DNA of 46,509 bases from an uncultured Pirellula sp. (GTDB lineage Bacteria > Planctomycetota > Planctomycetia > Pirellulales > Pirellulaceae). Below are positions 9,596 to 17,405 of the stretch, piece after piece (positions within the stretch are counted from its first letter, which is position 1; each line of letters opens with the position of its first letter). The position numbers were made by a program, and so were the translations under genes. The DNA is taken from assembly GCA_903892355.1 (NCBI GenBank), contig CAITIE010000140.1:1-46509 (forward strand), in the 5' to 3' direction. The notes under the pieces were generated by a model that had not been told where the DNA came from, ran no database searches, and was given only the letters and a program-made list of their open reading frames with translations.

Positions 9596-9969
9596 CCGCC
9601 CCTCGATTTCCAAACAGTTTTAAAACAGTGTCGCTGCATTCAGCCTACGCAATAGTATAGCTCCCGAAACTATAGCACCTAGTTCATGGGGCGCAGATAT
9701 CAATTTGATGCCCAATGTATTCAAGACTGCGGTATTCAAGACTGCAGTATTCAAGACTGCAGAGTCTCAAGACGCAGGGGCACGGCAACCGTCGCTTGGA
9801 AATGACCGCCTTAAAATGACCGCCGGAAATTAGCGTCAGCCCAAAATATCGCATGGCTGTGGATGCTTTCGGGGGCCTAAGGGTCCTGGGAAACGACTAT
9901 ACTCTGGAGATCGCCTTGCGATATCCCCCATTCCCAATGGAACACATTTTCTTGATACGGCGAATCACC
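9596..9969. other. Intergenic region between divergent asnB and lactonase genes, with 15-bp tandem repeats
   Basis: This 374-bp divergent intergenic region should hold both promoters, but I cannot place -35/-10 boxes with confidence. At 9717-9761 three consecutive copies of GTATTCAAGACTGCR (period 15) are followed by a degenerate fourth at 9762-9776. A shorter duplication of AAATGACCGCC lies near 9800-9825. Open frames extend upstream of the lactonase start but do not resemble protein. Confidence 0.8.
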
Positions 9970-11142
9970 ATGAAATCTTTGCTTCGTACCTTTGCGATCG
10001 CTGCTCTGTTTTGCGCAACCGTTTGGTCTCAAGCCGAACCATTGCAGGCTCAAGTCTTTTGGATCGCTGGATATGGGCCGGGAGTTTACGCCAGCCGGTT
10101 GCAGCGCGATGGATCGATGGCCGAACCCAAATTGGTGGCAGAGCAAAAGAACCCATCGTTTTTGGCGCTCCATCCCAAGCTGGACGTGATGTATGTCGTC
10201 ACGGAAACGATGCGCGATGATCGCGATGCCCCTGCGGCGATCGTCGCGTATCGGTTTGACCGCGAAGCGTACCTCGATGGCAAAACGCCTGAGTTGGTCA
10301 AGATGCAATCAGAGAAGGTGAATGGGGATGTGCCGTGCCACGTTGCCATCGATCCGACGGGCAAGTTCGCCGTGGTTGCGAATTACGTGAGTGGATCCGT
10401 TTCAGTATTTCCACTTGGGGATGATGGATCCTTGCAGAGGGAATCGGGGACGATCCAGCATCGCGGATCGGGACCCAATGCTGAGCGACAGAAAGGGCCT
10501 AACGCGCACTGCAGCCTCTTCGATGCGACAGGGCGATGGGTATTGGTTGCGGATCTCGGAGCCGATCGTGTTTTCGTGTATGAGCTGGACAAGGATAAGA
10601 AAACGCTCAAACCGGGACCCAATCCTGCGTTTGAGCTTCCTCCCGGAAGCGGACCACGGCACCTTGCATTCCATCCATCGGGGAAAACGGTTTACATCAT
10701 CAACGAACTCGGGATGACGTTGACCGCCGCTGCGTGGGATGGAGCCACCGGAAAGCTGGAGACGATTTCCCATGAGAGCACGGTTCCGGAAGGGAAGCCG
10801 ACGCCGGGAGGCTCGACAGCCGAAGTGATCGTTCATCCATCGGGTCGTTTCGTTTACGGAAGCAACCGAGGTCACAACACCATCGCGATCTTTGCGATCA
10901 ACCAGAGTACAGGCGGTATCAAACGGATCGATAACTTTGACACGCTCGGCAAGACACCTCGCAATTTTCGTATCGATCCGTTTGGGCAATTGCTGCTAGC
11001 CGAGAATCAAGACAGCGACACGGTGTATTCCTTCCGGATCGACAGTGCGACCGGCATGGTCAAGCCGACAGGCTATTCCATCCGACCGCTCAAACCGGCA
11101 TGCATCAAGTTCTTGATGGAGCCTCAGACGTCGCTCCGTTAA
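9970..11142 (+). CDS. Exported lactonase-family seven-bladed beta-propeller protein
   Basis: A 390-residue protein of the lactonase / YkgB-type 6-phosphogluconolactonase family. The start chosen is the ATG at 9970 (MKSLLRT), because it gives a classical signal peptide ending near LQAQ; a longer frame would bury the signal. Propeller repeats are visible as recurring HPSGK/HPSGR, DPTGKFAVVANY, DATGRWVLVADLG and GSNRGHN segments, and GSGPRHLAFHPSGK is a family signature. Cytosolic relatives hydrolyse 6-phosphogluconolactone. The signal peptide here suggests action outside the cytoplasm on an unphosphorylated lactone or another ligand, which is inference. The stop codon lies in the first unit of a 16-bp direct repeat. 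The gene converges with the metallophosphoesterase. Confidence 0.9.
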   Translation: MKSLLRTFAIAALFCATVWSQAEPLQAQVFWIAGYGPGVYASRLQRDGSMAEPKLVAEQKNPSFLALHPKLDVMYVVTETMRDDRDAPAAIVAYRFDREAYLDGKTPELVKMQSEKVNGDVPCHVAIDPTGKFAVVANYVSGSVSVFPLGDDGSLQRESGTIQHRGSGPNAERQKGPNAHCSLFDATGRWVLVADLGADRVFVYELDKDKKTLKPGPNPAFELPPGSGPRHLAFHPSGKTVYIINELGMTLTAAAWDGATGKLETISHESTVPEGKPTPGGSTAEVIVHPSGRFVYGSNRGHNTIAIFAINQSTGGIKRIDNFDTLGKTPRNFRIDPFGQLLLAENQDSDTVYSFRIDSATGMVKPTGYSIRPLKPACIKFLMEPQTSLR

Positions 11143-11169
11143 TGCATGATGCCGTTGATGCATGATGCC
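11138..11169 (+). repeat. 16-bp direct repeat (2 copies) spanning a stop codon
   Basis: Two adjacent copies of GTTRATGCATGATGCC at 11138-11153 and 11154-11169. The first contains the TAA stop of the lactonase gene; the second has TGA at the same position in a different frame. Each copy also contains a further TGA. Confidence 0.93.
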
Positions 11170-11194
11170 GCGTGAGTCGTAGGCGATTCTGGGT

Positions 11195-12280
11195 CTATGA
11201 AGCGATAGGGATTTTCCAGAGCGTTGGGGTCCAGAAGTGGGATTTCCACGCATCTTTGGTGGAGCACTCGCGCACGCGCAGTTCTGTCGCGTCGACCTCG
11301 ACATAAAAGAAGGCTTGGTTGCCACCGCTAAAGTGACTGGAATTGTCGACGTTGAGGAGTTGTATGCCCGACTCGGTTTTTTCAGGTGTTCCATTCCACC
11401 GCTGGATATTTCGGACGTGGGTATGCCCGTAGAGGATCGCAACGATGTTAACTTTTTCGATAGCCTGGTAATAAGCTCCTACATCGCATGGATTCCATTC
11501 CATTCCAAGGTTTTTCTCATCGGCAGCATCACAGCCTTTGCTGTAGCGAGCCACATCGACGTGATGGGTTAACCAGACAGGGCGACGGCTGTCGCCGACG
11601 TGTTGCTGGAGATCTCCGATGAGGAAATCAAAGCTTTCCATCGGATTGTAGCGGCGTTTTTGCGATACCGAGGGATCTTGACCCACAACGATACCGAGAT
11701 GGATGCAGTGAAGTGGCCCCCAGTCCCAGGAATAGTGAAGCCCATTGGCGGAAATCGAGGTGACGTTACGGCGGCGGTTGCGTTCGATCAACCCGTCGAT
11801 TGCGAGTCCATCCCCGCTAGGGCTGTCGTGGTTGCCGTGGACTTCGAAGACTGGGAATTTCAATCGGCCTTCGGTTCCAGTCAAACCGTAGTCAGCGACG
11901 TAGCCATCCCATTCCGTCCGTTGCATGGCCGACTGCGTGGCGCCTCGTTTGTCACCGGTGTCGATGATATCCCCAGCGTGCATCACGCCGCGAATCGCTC
12001 CAACGGTTCCACCTCCCGCTTCGTCGGGAATCGCAGTGCCAGGAAGCCCGTTCATCGTGTCGATCAACCCACGGCAGACGGCTAAGGAGGTCTCATCGAG
12101 CGAGTTGGGCGATTTCTCGTTGGCGAAATAGTGCGTATCTCCGATCGCAAAGAAGGCGATGGTCGAATCCGAGGGAGCTCTTTGAAGAGCACCCAAGCCA
12201 TTTCGGCAAACGGCGTTGCAGCTGGCTGCAGTGACAAGAGATTGCTGAAGGAAGTGCCGACGGTTGAGCGAGGGATTCAT
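11195..12280 (-). CDS. Exported calcineurin-like metallophosphoesterase
   Basis: A 361-residue protein with a twin-arginine-like N-terminus (NRRHFLQQS) followed by a short hydrophobic segment, suggesting Tat export. All metallophosphoesterase blocks are present: GDTHY (D48, H50), HAGDIID (D104), GNHDS (N150, H151), THHVD and GHTH near the C-terminus. The dimetal hydrolytic centre therefore looks complete. Substrate specificity cannot be read from the sequence; cyclic nucleotide, phosphodiester or phosphomonoester hydrolysis are all possible. It is convergent with the lactonase gene with about 50 bp between stops, and no terminator is obvious there. Start ATG 12280 places the signal at the very N-terminus. 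Confidence 0.88.
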   Translation of the reverse strand: MNPSLNRRHFLQQSLVTAASCNAVCRNGLGALQRAPSDSTIAFFAIGDTHYFANEKSPNSLDETSLAVCRGLIDTMNGLPGTAIPDEAGGGTVGAIRGVMHAGDIIDTGDKRGATQSAMQRTEWDGYVADYGLTGTEGRLKFPVFEVHGNHDSPSGDGLAIDGLIERNRRRNVTSISANGLHYSWDWGPLHCIHLGIVVGQDPSVSQKRRYNPMESFDFLIGDLQQHVGDSRRPVWLTHHVDVARYSKGCDAADEKNLGMEWNPCDVGAYYQAIEKVNIVAILYGHTHVRNIQRWNGTPEKTESGIQLLNVDNSSHFSGGNQAFFYVEVDATELRVRECSTKDAWKSHFWTPTLWKIPIAS

Positions 12281-12517
12281 AAAGCGTTTCGCATTGCTAG
12301 AAAAGAGAGGTCCGAGAGTTCCGTCAAGCGAGTCTATTGCAGCTGTTGCCGCTGCGGAATCAAGTCAATGGATTTCGTGATGGTACTTGCAGATCTTCGA
12401 TTGTACTCGCAAGTCATGAGTATTCTCAATGATGTCGAGACGATTGTTCAGCTTCTGGCTTCAGTGGCTCTCATCTATAGGCGGCTGGCTTCCATGGGCT
12501 TGCTTAGATGGCCGCCT

Positions 12518-13234
12518 TCAACGCCCGCGGTGACTTTCGATGTGCTGTTTGAGTTCTGCGACCGCTTTGGTAGTGCGTCTGCTACGGAGCGCGTCCACGA
12601 TCCGCTGATGGCTAGCCACAGCCGTTTCCCACTCCGCTTTTTTGACGCTATCCCGGAACTTCTGGAAGAAGACTTGAAGCATTTCCCCAAACGCGATCAT
12701 GGGGGCCAACCCGCTCGCTTCGAGGAGTGCGCGATGGAACTGGATATCCAGATCGATCTTGGTTTGGAGGTCTTTGGCTGTTTTCAATCGATCGACCAAC
12801 ATTTGCAGCGTATCGATCCAGTCCGGATAGTCCGTGCAGTGCTTGATCACGTGAGGGATGATCCCGGTTTCGACGATGACGCGAGAGTCGATCAATTCCT
12901 CCGGATCGACTTGGTGGAGCGACGCGTGGAATCCTAGGTTTTGCGTCATCCTCTGCCAGTCGAGTTCGCCAACGATCAGCCCGACCCCGGTCTTCGAATG
13001 AACGATGCCGAGGAACTCCAGGGCTTTGGTGGCTTCTCGCAAACTGAGTCGGCTGACACCGAACTTTTTGGCCAGTTCGGATTCGGTGGGAAGGCGATCG
13101 CCGGGTTGCAACCGCTCGGATACGATAAGTTCCCGGATCTGTTCTGCGACCTGGTCCCGGATGAGGGGGCGTGTGACCGTCGCGAGCGATTCGCCGCGGG
13201 TCGTTTTGGAAACTCTCTTTTTTGTACTGGTCAC
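12518..13234 (-). CDS. GntR-family transcriptional regulator (FadR/FCD subfamily)
   Basis: A 238-residue regulator if started at GTG 13234, which has AGAAGGGG seven bases upstream. A TTG at 13273 would add 13 residues and is less likely. The N-terminal winged helix-turn-helix is clear (GDRLPTESELAKKFGVSR, then LREATKALE). The C-terminal FCD domain shows likely metal/ligand positions in DIQFHRALLEAS and ASHQRI. Members of this subfamily normally repress adjacent catabolic operons and are released by a small organic acid or sugar acid. It is divergent from the 2-hydroxyacid dehydrogenase gene across 107 bp, so it is the likely local repressor of the island at 13342-27250, and its inducer is probably a pathway intermediate. 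Confidence 0.92.
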   Translation of the reverse strand: MTSTKKRVSKTTRGESLATVTRPLIRDQVAEQIRELIVSERLQPGDRLPTESELAKKFGVSRLSLREATKALEFLGIVHSKTGVGLIVGELDWQRMTQNLGFHASLHQVDPEELIDSRVIVETGIIPHVIKHCTDYPDWIDTLQMLVDRLKTAKDLQTKIDLDIQFHRALLEASGLAPMIAFGEMLQVFFQKFRDSVKKAEWETAVASHQRIVDALRSRRTTKAVAELKQHIESHRGR

Positions 13235-13261
13235 TTGCGGCCCCTTCTCTCGATTCGTTAG

Positions 13262-13274
13262 ATTATCTGACAAT
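13262..13274. promoter_or_regulatory. Candidate GntR operator palindrome
   Basis: ATTATCTGACAAT is a 13-bp imperfect palindrome (five of six pairs match about a central T) in the middle of the divergent intergenic region 13235-13341. Its size and AT-rich half-sites suit an FCD-type GntR operator, and its position would let one site control both directions. This is inference from symmetry and location only. Confidence 0.3.
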
Positions 13275-13341
13275 CGGACCTCAGGGTCAATGGTTTGGTC
13301 TCCTCTCTCTTGTTCGCGAAATCCATCAGGAGTACGCCGGC

Positions 13342-14313
13342 ATGCCGACAGTCGCTATCACAGACTACACCTTTCCTAATCTAGATATCGAGCGATCGAT
13401 TTTGGAGCCGCTCGGAATCGAGATCGTTCACGGGCAATGCAAGACACCGGAACTATTGATTCCCTTGGTAGAGAACGCCGACGCGGTGATCACGCAGTTT
13501 GCGCCGGTGAACGCTGTTGTCATCGAAGCGATGAAACGATCTAAGGTAATCGTGCGCTATGGAATCGGGGTGGATAATGTCGATTTGCAAGCTGCCCAAT
13601 CGCGAGGGATTCCGGTGTGCAATATACCCGACTACTGCATCGATGAAGTCGCTGATCATACGTTGGCGTTTATTTTGGCGACGACCCGTCAGGTGGTACC
13701 CAACTGCTTACACATCCGAGAAGGGAAATGGGGACTGGCCTCCGATTTGACCCAGATGCGCACGATGAAGGACCAGACCGTGGGGGTTGTTGGATTCGGT
13801 AGGATCGGTCGCGAGGTTGTTGCGCGCCTCAAGGCCTTCAAAACGCGTGTCTTGGTTTTCGATCCGGTGGTGGATGCAGCGACGATCCAGGAGTACGGGT
13901 GCGAAGGGGTGAATCTCGCGCGATTGCTCGCTGAAAGCGACATCGTGACGTTGCATTGCCCATCGACGGCCCAAACGAAAAAATTGCTTCGTGCGGAAAC
14001 GATCTCTGGGATGAAGCCGGGGGCGATTGTCATCAATCTTGCTCGAGGGGATTTGATTGACACCGCATCCATGGTCGACGCGTTGAGCAGCGGAAAATGG
14101 AGCGCGGCGGCGATTGATGTCTGCGATCCGGAGCCTATCCCTGCCGACAGTTTGCTGCGATCCCTTCCCAACGTAATATCGGCATCGCATATCGCGTCCG
14201 CCAGTGTTCGAGCGGTGCGTAAACTTCGCGAGACGGCTGCCATGCATGCTGCCGCTGCGCTGACGAATCAACCGCTGCAGCACATTGTCAACGGTGTTCC
14301 TTCGCCGGTCTGA
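13342..14313 (+). CDS. D-isomer-specific 2-hydroxyacid dehydrogenase (NAD-dependent, SerA/CtBP-like)
   Basis: A 323-residue protein with the two-domain fold of D-2-hydroxyacid dehydrogenases. It has the dinucleotide motif VGFGRIG (150-156) and the catalytic set Arg235 (NLARG), Glu264 (DPEP) and His283 (SASHIASAS). Ile-Gly-Val-Asp (GIGVDNV, 75-80) is the substrate-loop signature. The start at ATG 13342 has CAGGAG upstream; the open frame extends 40 codons further but overlaps the regulatory region. It should interconvert a D-2-hydroxyacid and a 2-oxoacid. It is the first gene of the island and is divergent from the GntR regulator. A second 2-hydroxyacid dehydrogenase of an unrelated fold lies two genes downstream. 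Confidence 0.92.
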   Translation: MPTVAITDYTFPNLDIERSILEPLGIEIVHGQCKTPELLIPLVENADAVITQFAPVNAVVIEAMKRSKVIVRYGIGVDNVDLQAAQSRGIPVCNIPDYCIDEVADHTLAFILATTRQVVPNCLHIREGKWGLASDLTQMRTMKDQTVGVVGFGRIGREVVARLKAFKTRVLVFDPVVDAATIQEYGCEGVNLARLLAESDIVTLHCPSTAQTKKLLRAETISGMKPGAIVINLARGDLIDTASMVDALSSGKWSAAAIDVCDPEPIPADSLLRSLPNVISASHIASASVRAVRKLRETAAMHAAAALTNQPLQHIVNGVPSPV

Positions 14314-14343
14314 TTCTGATTCTGTTTCTGGTTCTATTTCTGA
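14311..14343 (+). repeat. TTCTGN hexanucleotide repeat starting at a stop codon
   Basis: From the TGA stop of the hydroxyacid dehydrogenase (14311-14313) the sequence continues as alternating TTC and TGN/TAT triplets (TGATTCTGATTCTGTTTCTG and onward), with in-frame TGA again at 14317 and 14341. It lies in the 80-bp gap before the DapA-type gene. Confidence 0.8.
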
Positions 14344-14393
14344 GAGTGGTTCCAGCCACTGAACAAGGGGTTGTATTCCCAGGAGAATTGTAA

Positions 14394-15326
14394 GTGCCAA
14401 AGCCATTGTTTCATGGGGTATGTGCGTCATCGATCACGCCATTTCACGAAGACGGCTCGCTCTTTTTGGAGCGGTTGGGACCGCATTTGGATTGGTTGAT
14501 CTCCGAGCGTGTCGATGCGATATCTCCGCTGGGTAGTTCCGGGGAATTCGTGGCCATGGAGTGTGAGGATCGGAAGCGTGTGCTCGCGGCTGCGTTGGAA
14601 AAGATCGCTGGCCGCGTGCATGTTGTTGCCGGGACACATGATTACTCGACGCGCCGTACGATCGATCTTTCGAAGTTTGCCGAGTCGCATGGCGCTGATT
14701 CCTTGCTGATCGTTCCGCCCTATTACATGGCTCCGACCCCGGGTCAGGTCATGGACCATTTTCGTCGTATCGCCGAAGCGGTTTCAATCCCGATCGTTCT
14801 CTATCACAACATTCCACTTACCTCCGTGGATTTGAGGACGGAGCATCTGTTGAAGCTGTATGAAGAGAAGGCGATCGGCGGGGTGAAGATGTCGAACCCG
14901 GAGCCCGATCGGATCTGTGAGTTGTTGCAAGCAACTGATGGCAAGTTCTTCACCTATGCCGGAATCGATACGGTGGCTTTCGAAGGGCTCTGTCACGGGG
15001 CGCATGGTTGGATCTCTGGGATCCCGAGCACGGTTCCTGGGGCGGCAAAAGATCTCTATCTTGCGATCGCGGTTGAAAAGGATCTGGATCGTGCTCGATT
15101 GCTTTGGAGGAAATTGGCGCCACTGATGAGGCTGCAGTTCCAAGCGTATCACTCGCGAGGGGAAGGGGCTCATTGGTTTTCGACCATGAAAGCGGCCCTC
15201 AACATGATCGGTCCTCCTGTCGGGAATCCGGAACCACCGATCCGGCCGCTACCTGATTCGATTCGCCCAGTGCTGGCGAAGATGTTGCGAGATCTCGGTT
15301 ATCAGGTGAACGACTCCGCTGTGTGA
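14394..15326 (+). CDS. Dihydrodipicolinate synthase (DapA) family aldolase/lyase
   Basis: A 310-residue TIM-barrel protein of the DapA/N-acetylneuraminate lyase superfamily. The start is GTG, preceded by AGGAGA about eight bases upstream. The Schiff-base lysine is Lys165 (GGVKMSN), the catalytic Tyr is Tyr137 (IVLYHNIP), and the phosphate/carboxylate loop reads GSSGEF (47-52) in place of the canonical GTTGE. The family forms or breaks C-C bonds, or dehydrates sugar acids, with pyruvate or another 2-oxoacid bound as a Schiff base. The setting in a catabolic island, not a lysine operon, argues for a 2-keto-3-deoxy-acid aldolase or dehydratase. The exact substrate is unknown. The gene ends just before an imperfect 21-bp duplication. 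Confidence 0.9.
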   Translation: MPKPLFHGVCASSITPFHEDGSLFLERLGPHLDWLISERVDAISPLGSSGEFVAMECEDRKRVLAAALEKIAGRVHVVAGTHDYSTRRTIDLSKFAESHGADSLLIVPPYYMAPTPGQVMDHFRRIAEAVSIPIVLYHNIPLTSVDLRTEHLLKLYEEKAIGGVKMSNPEPDRICELLQATDGKFFTYAGIDTVAFEGLCHGAHGWISGIPSTVPGAAKDLYLAIAVEKDLDRARLLWRKLAPLMRLQFQAYHSRGEGAHWFSTMKAALNMIGPPVGNPEPPIRPLPDSIRPVLAKMLRDLGYQVNDSAV

Positions 15327-15362
15327 TGGTATGAGAAAGCCGCGTGAGGGAATGAGAAAGAG
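15321..15362 (+). repeat. Imperfect 21-bp direct repeat at a stop codon
   Basis: GTGTGATGGTATGAGAAAGC (15321 onward) is followed by the related GCGTGAGGGAATGAGAAAGA (15342 onward), period 21. Each unit contains TGA at the same place; the first is the stop of the DapA-type gene. The second copy leads into the ribosome binding site (AGGATCG) of the next gene. Confidence 0.7.
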
Positions 15363-15370
15363 GATCGACG

Positions 15371-16438
15371 ATGGTCAGTGGATTGCGAATCCGATTTGAG
15401 GAGCTTCATCAATTCGTCGTCGACGCTCTGGTTTCGACCGGGATGTCGGCAGAGCACGCGCAGTGGAGCGCGGACACATTGGCGACCACCGATGCGATGG
15501 GGGTCTTTACCCACGGTACAAAGCTTTTGATCGGTTATTTGAAGAAGTTGAAGGCTGGGGGATACCGGCCGACCGCCGTTCCAACCGTCGAGCGTCAAGG
15601 ACCTGCTTGGGGGATTGTCGATGGCCAATCGGCTCTTGGGATGGTCGGCTGCATCACTTCGATGCAGCTCGCGATCGACAAGGCTAAGCAGTGCGGGATC
15701 GCTTATGTGGGGCTTAAGAACACCGGTCACGTTGGGGCGATTGGATACTATGCCTCGCTCGCCGCACGACAAGGCTTGATCGCTATGGTCTCGGGGAATG
15801 ACATCCCATCGGTCGCGGCACCTGGATCCAGGAACGCTGTCTTAGGAAGCAACCCGATCGCCTATGGAATTCCCGTGGCAGGGGGAGACCCGATCATGCT
15901 CGACATGGCGACCGCTGCGACAGCTGGCGGGAAAGTCTACGCTGCAGTGCAGCGCGGGGAACCGATCCCATCGACGTGGTTGATCGGCCCGGATGGCAAG
16001 CCTACCAGCGATGGTGGGCTGTATCCTGCGAGCGCTTCGCTCGCTCCAATGGCAGGTCATAAGGGGTATGGGATTGGGCTCTGGTGCGAAATTCTTTCTG
16101 CGGTTTTGCCAGGGGGGAATATGACTTGGCAAGTTGGCAGTTGGCTCTTTGACGACCCCTCGTTACCCTCTCGTCATTCAGCATATTTCATGGCGATCGA
16201 TGTTTCTGTCATCACCGATCGGGCTCGATTCGATGCACAGCTTCGCGCGCTGATCGATGAAATCCACGCGACTCCCACTGCCGACGATGTCGATCGCGTT
16301 TTGGTTCCCGGCGAGCGGGAATGGGAGCGCTACCACGCCTCGAAAAAGGACGGGATCCAATTGCCGAGCGACGTGGTTGAAAAGTTGCATTTGGCATCCG
16401 AAATCACCGGCATTGTTCCAAACTGGTTGAGGAAATAG
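15371..16438 (+). CDS. Ldh2/malate-lactate dehydrogenase-family NAD(P)-dependent oxidoreductase
   Basis: A 355-residue member of the malate/L-lactate/L-sulfolactate dehydrogenase family (Ldh2, YiaK-ComC type), unrelated to classical MDH/LDH. Visible family signatures are FTHGTKLL (catalytic His), NTGHVGAIGYYA, GSNPIAYGIP and GHKGYG. ATG 15371 has AGGATCG upstream, and the gene starts 45 bp after the DapA-type stop. Members reduce 2-oxoacids, diketo acids or cyclic imino acids, usually to the L-hydroxyacid or amino acid. Together with the D-specific enzyme at 13342 it could invert the configuration of a 2-hydroxyacid through the shared 2-oxoacid. An imine reductase role is the main alternative, but no amino-acid genes are near. 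Confidence 0.91.
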   Translation: MVSGLRIRFEELHQFVVDALVSTGMSAEHAQWSADTLATTDAMGVFTHGTKLLIGYLKKLKAGGYRPTAVPTVERQGPAWGIVDGQSALGMVGCITSMQLAIDKAKQCGIAYVGLKNTGHVGAIGYYASLAARQGLIAMVSGNDIPSVAAPGSRNAVLGSNPIAYGIPVAGGDPIMLDMATAATAGGKVYAAVQRGEPIPSTWLIGPDGKPTSDGGLYPASASLAPMAGHKGYGIGLWCEILSAVLPGGNMTWQVGSWLFDDPSLPSRHSAYFMAIDVSVITDRARFDAQLRALIDEIHATPTADDVDRVLVPGEREWERYHASKKDGIQLPSDVVEKLHLASEITGIVPNWLRK

Positions 16439-16523
16439 ATCTGCGCGTTATCGCTCGTTGCGATCCATCATTAAAACACTTGTTATCAACTTAAAACGAA
16501 ATCAACACAGGAAGTTTTATTTC

Positions 16524-17333
16524 ATGAAAATCATTCGTTATCAAGATTCTCGCGGGGCGGTTCATTTTGGATCGTTGCAACCCGACGGCAAAGCACTTCG
16601 TATCGATGGGAACATTTTTGGGGATTCAACAGTCACCAACGAAGTTGCGGACGTCGCAAAAACGTTGGCCCCGATCGAGCCTCGAGACATCATGTGCATC
16701 GGGCTGAATTATCGAAAGCATGCGGCGGAGGGTGGCCAAGCCATTCCGGAGTTTCCTGTTCTGTTCATGAAGAATAGCGGGACTCTCCAGAATCCAGGGG
16801 ACCCGATCGTGCTCCCGAAAAAGCTGGCGAGCAATTCGGTCGATTACGAATGCGAGTTGGCGGTGGTGATCGGAAAGCCGTGTTACAACGTTCCCAAAGA
16901 GCGAGCGTTGGAATACGTATTGGGTTACACCTGTGCCAACGATGTCAGCGCTCGCGATTGGCAAATGAAGTACGGTGGTAGCCAATGGTGTCGCGGCAAA
17001 ACGTTTGCAACGTTTTGCCCGCTCGGACCGGTGCTTGTTACCGCCGATGAGATCCCCAATCCCAATGAGTTGTCGATTCGAACGGTGCTCAACGGGCAAG
17101 TCATGCAGGATTGGAACACCAATGACATGATCTTTGATGTGCCTACTTTGATCGAGTTTCTCAGTGGTAGCACGCGATTGGCACCGGGAACGGTCATCTT
17201 GACCGGAACGCCGCACGGAGTTGGGGGAGCGAGAAAGCCTCCCGTATTTTTGCAGCATGGTGATACGGTCACCATCGAGATCGAAAAAATTGGTTCACTC
17301 ACCAATCCAGTGATCGGTGAGCCCATCGCGTGA
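16524..17333 (+). CDS. Fumarylacetoacetate hydrolase (FAH) family protein
   Basis: A 269-residue enzyme of the FAH superfamily. ATG 16524 with AGGAAG nine bases upstream is preferred over the earlier in-frame ATG 16458, whose extra 22 residues are not family-like. Metal ligands are Glu109, Glu111 and Asp140 (DYECELAVVIGK, CANDVSARD); GLNYRKHA (60-67) and the C-terminal LTGTPHGVG are family signatures. Relatives hydrolyse C-C bonds of acylpyruvates and 2,4-diketo-3-deoxy sugar acids, decarboxylate oxaloacetate, or hydrate dienoates. In a sugar-acid pathway the expected products would be pyruvate plus a hydroxyacid, which would suit the dehydrogenases and the 2-oxoacid dehydrogenase complex downstream. 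Confidence 0.92.
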   Translation: MKIIRYQDSRGAVHFGSLQPDGKALRIDGNIFGDSTVTNEVADVAKTLAPIEPRDIMCIGLNYRKHAAEGGQAIPEFPVLFMKNSGTLQNPGDPIVLPKKLASNSVDYECELAVVIGKPCYNVPKERALEYVLGYTCANDVSARDWQMKYGGSQWCRGKTFATFCPLGPVLVTADEIPNPNELSIRTVLNGQVMQDWNTNDMIFDVPTLIEFLSGSTRLAPGTVILTGTPHGVGGARKPPVFLQHGDTVTIEIEKIGSLTNPVIGEPIA

Positions 17334-17405
17334 TAGGTGATCGCAACGACTTAGTAGGTGGTTTGGTTGCGCGAGGCACGGTCCGTTTCGCGATGGAGAT
17401 GACGA

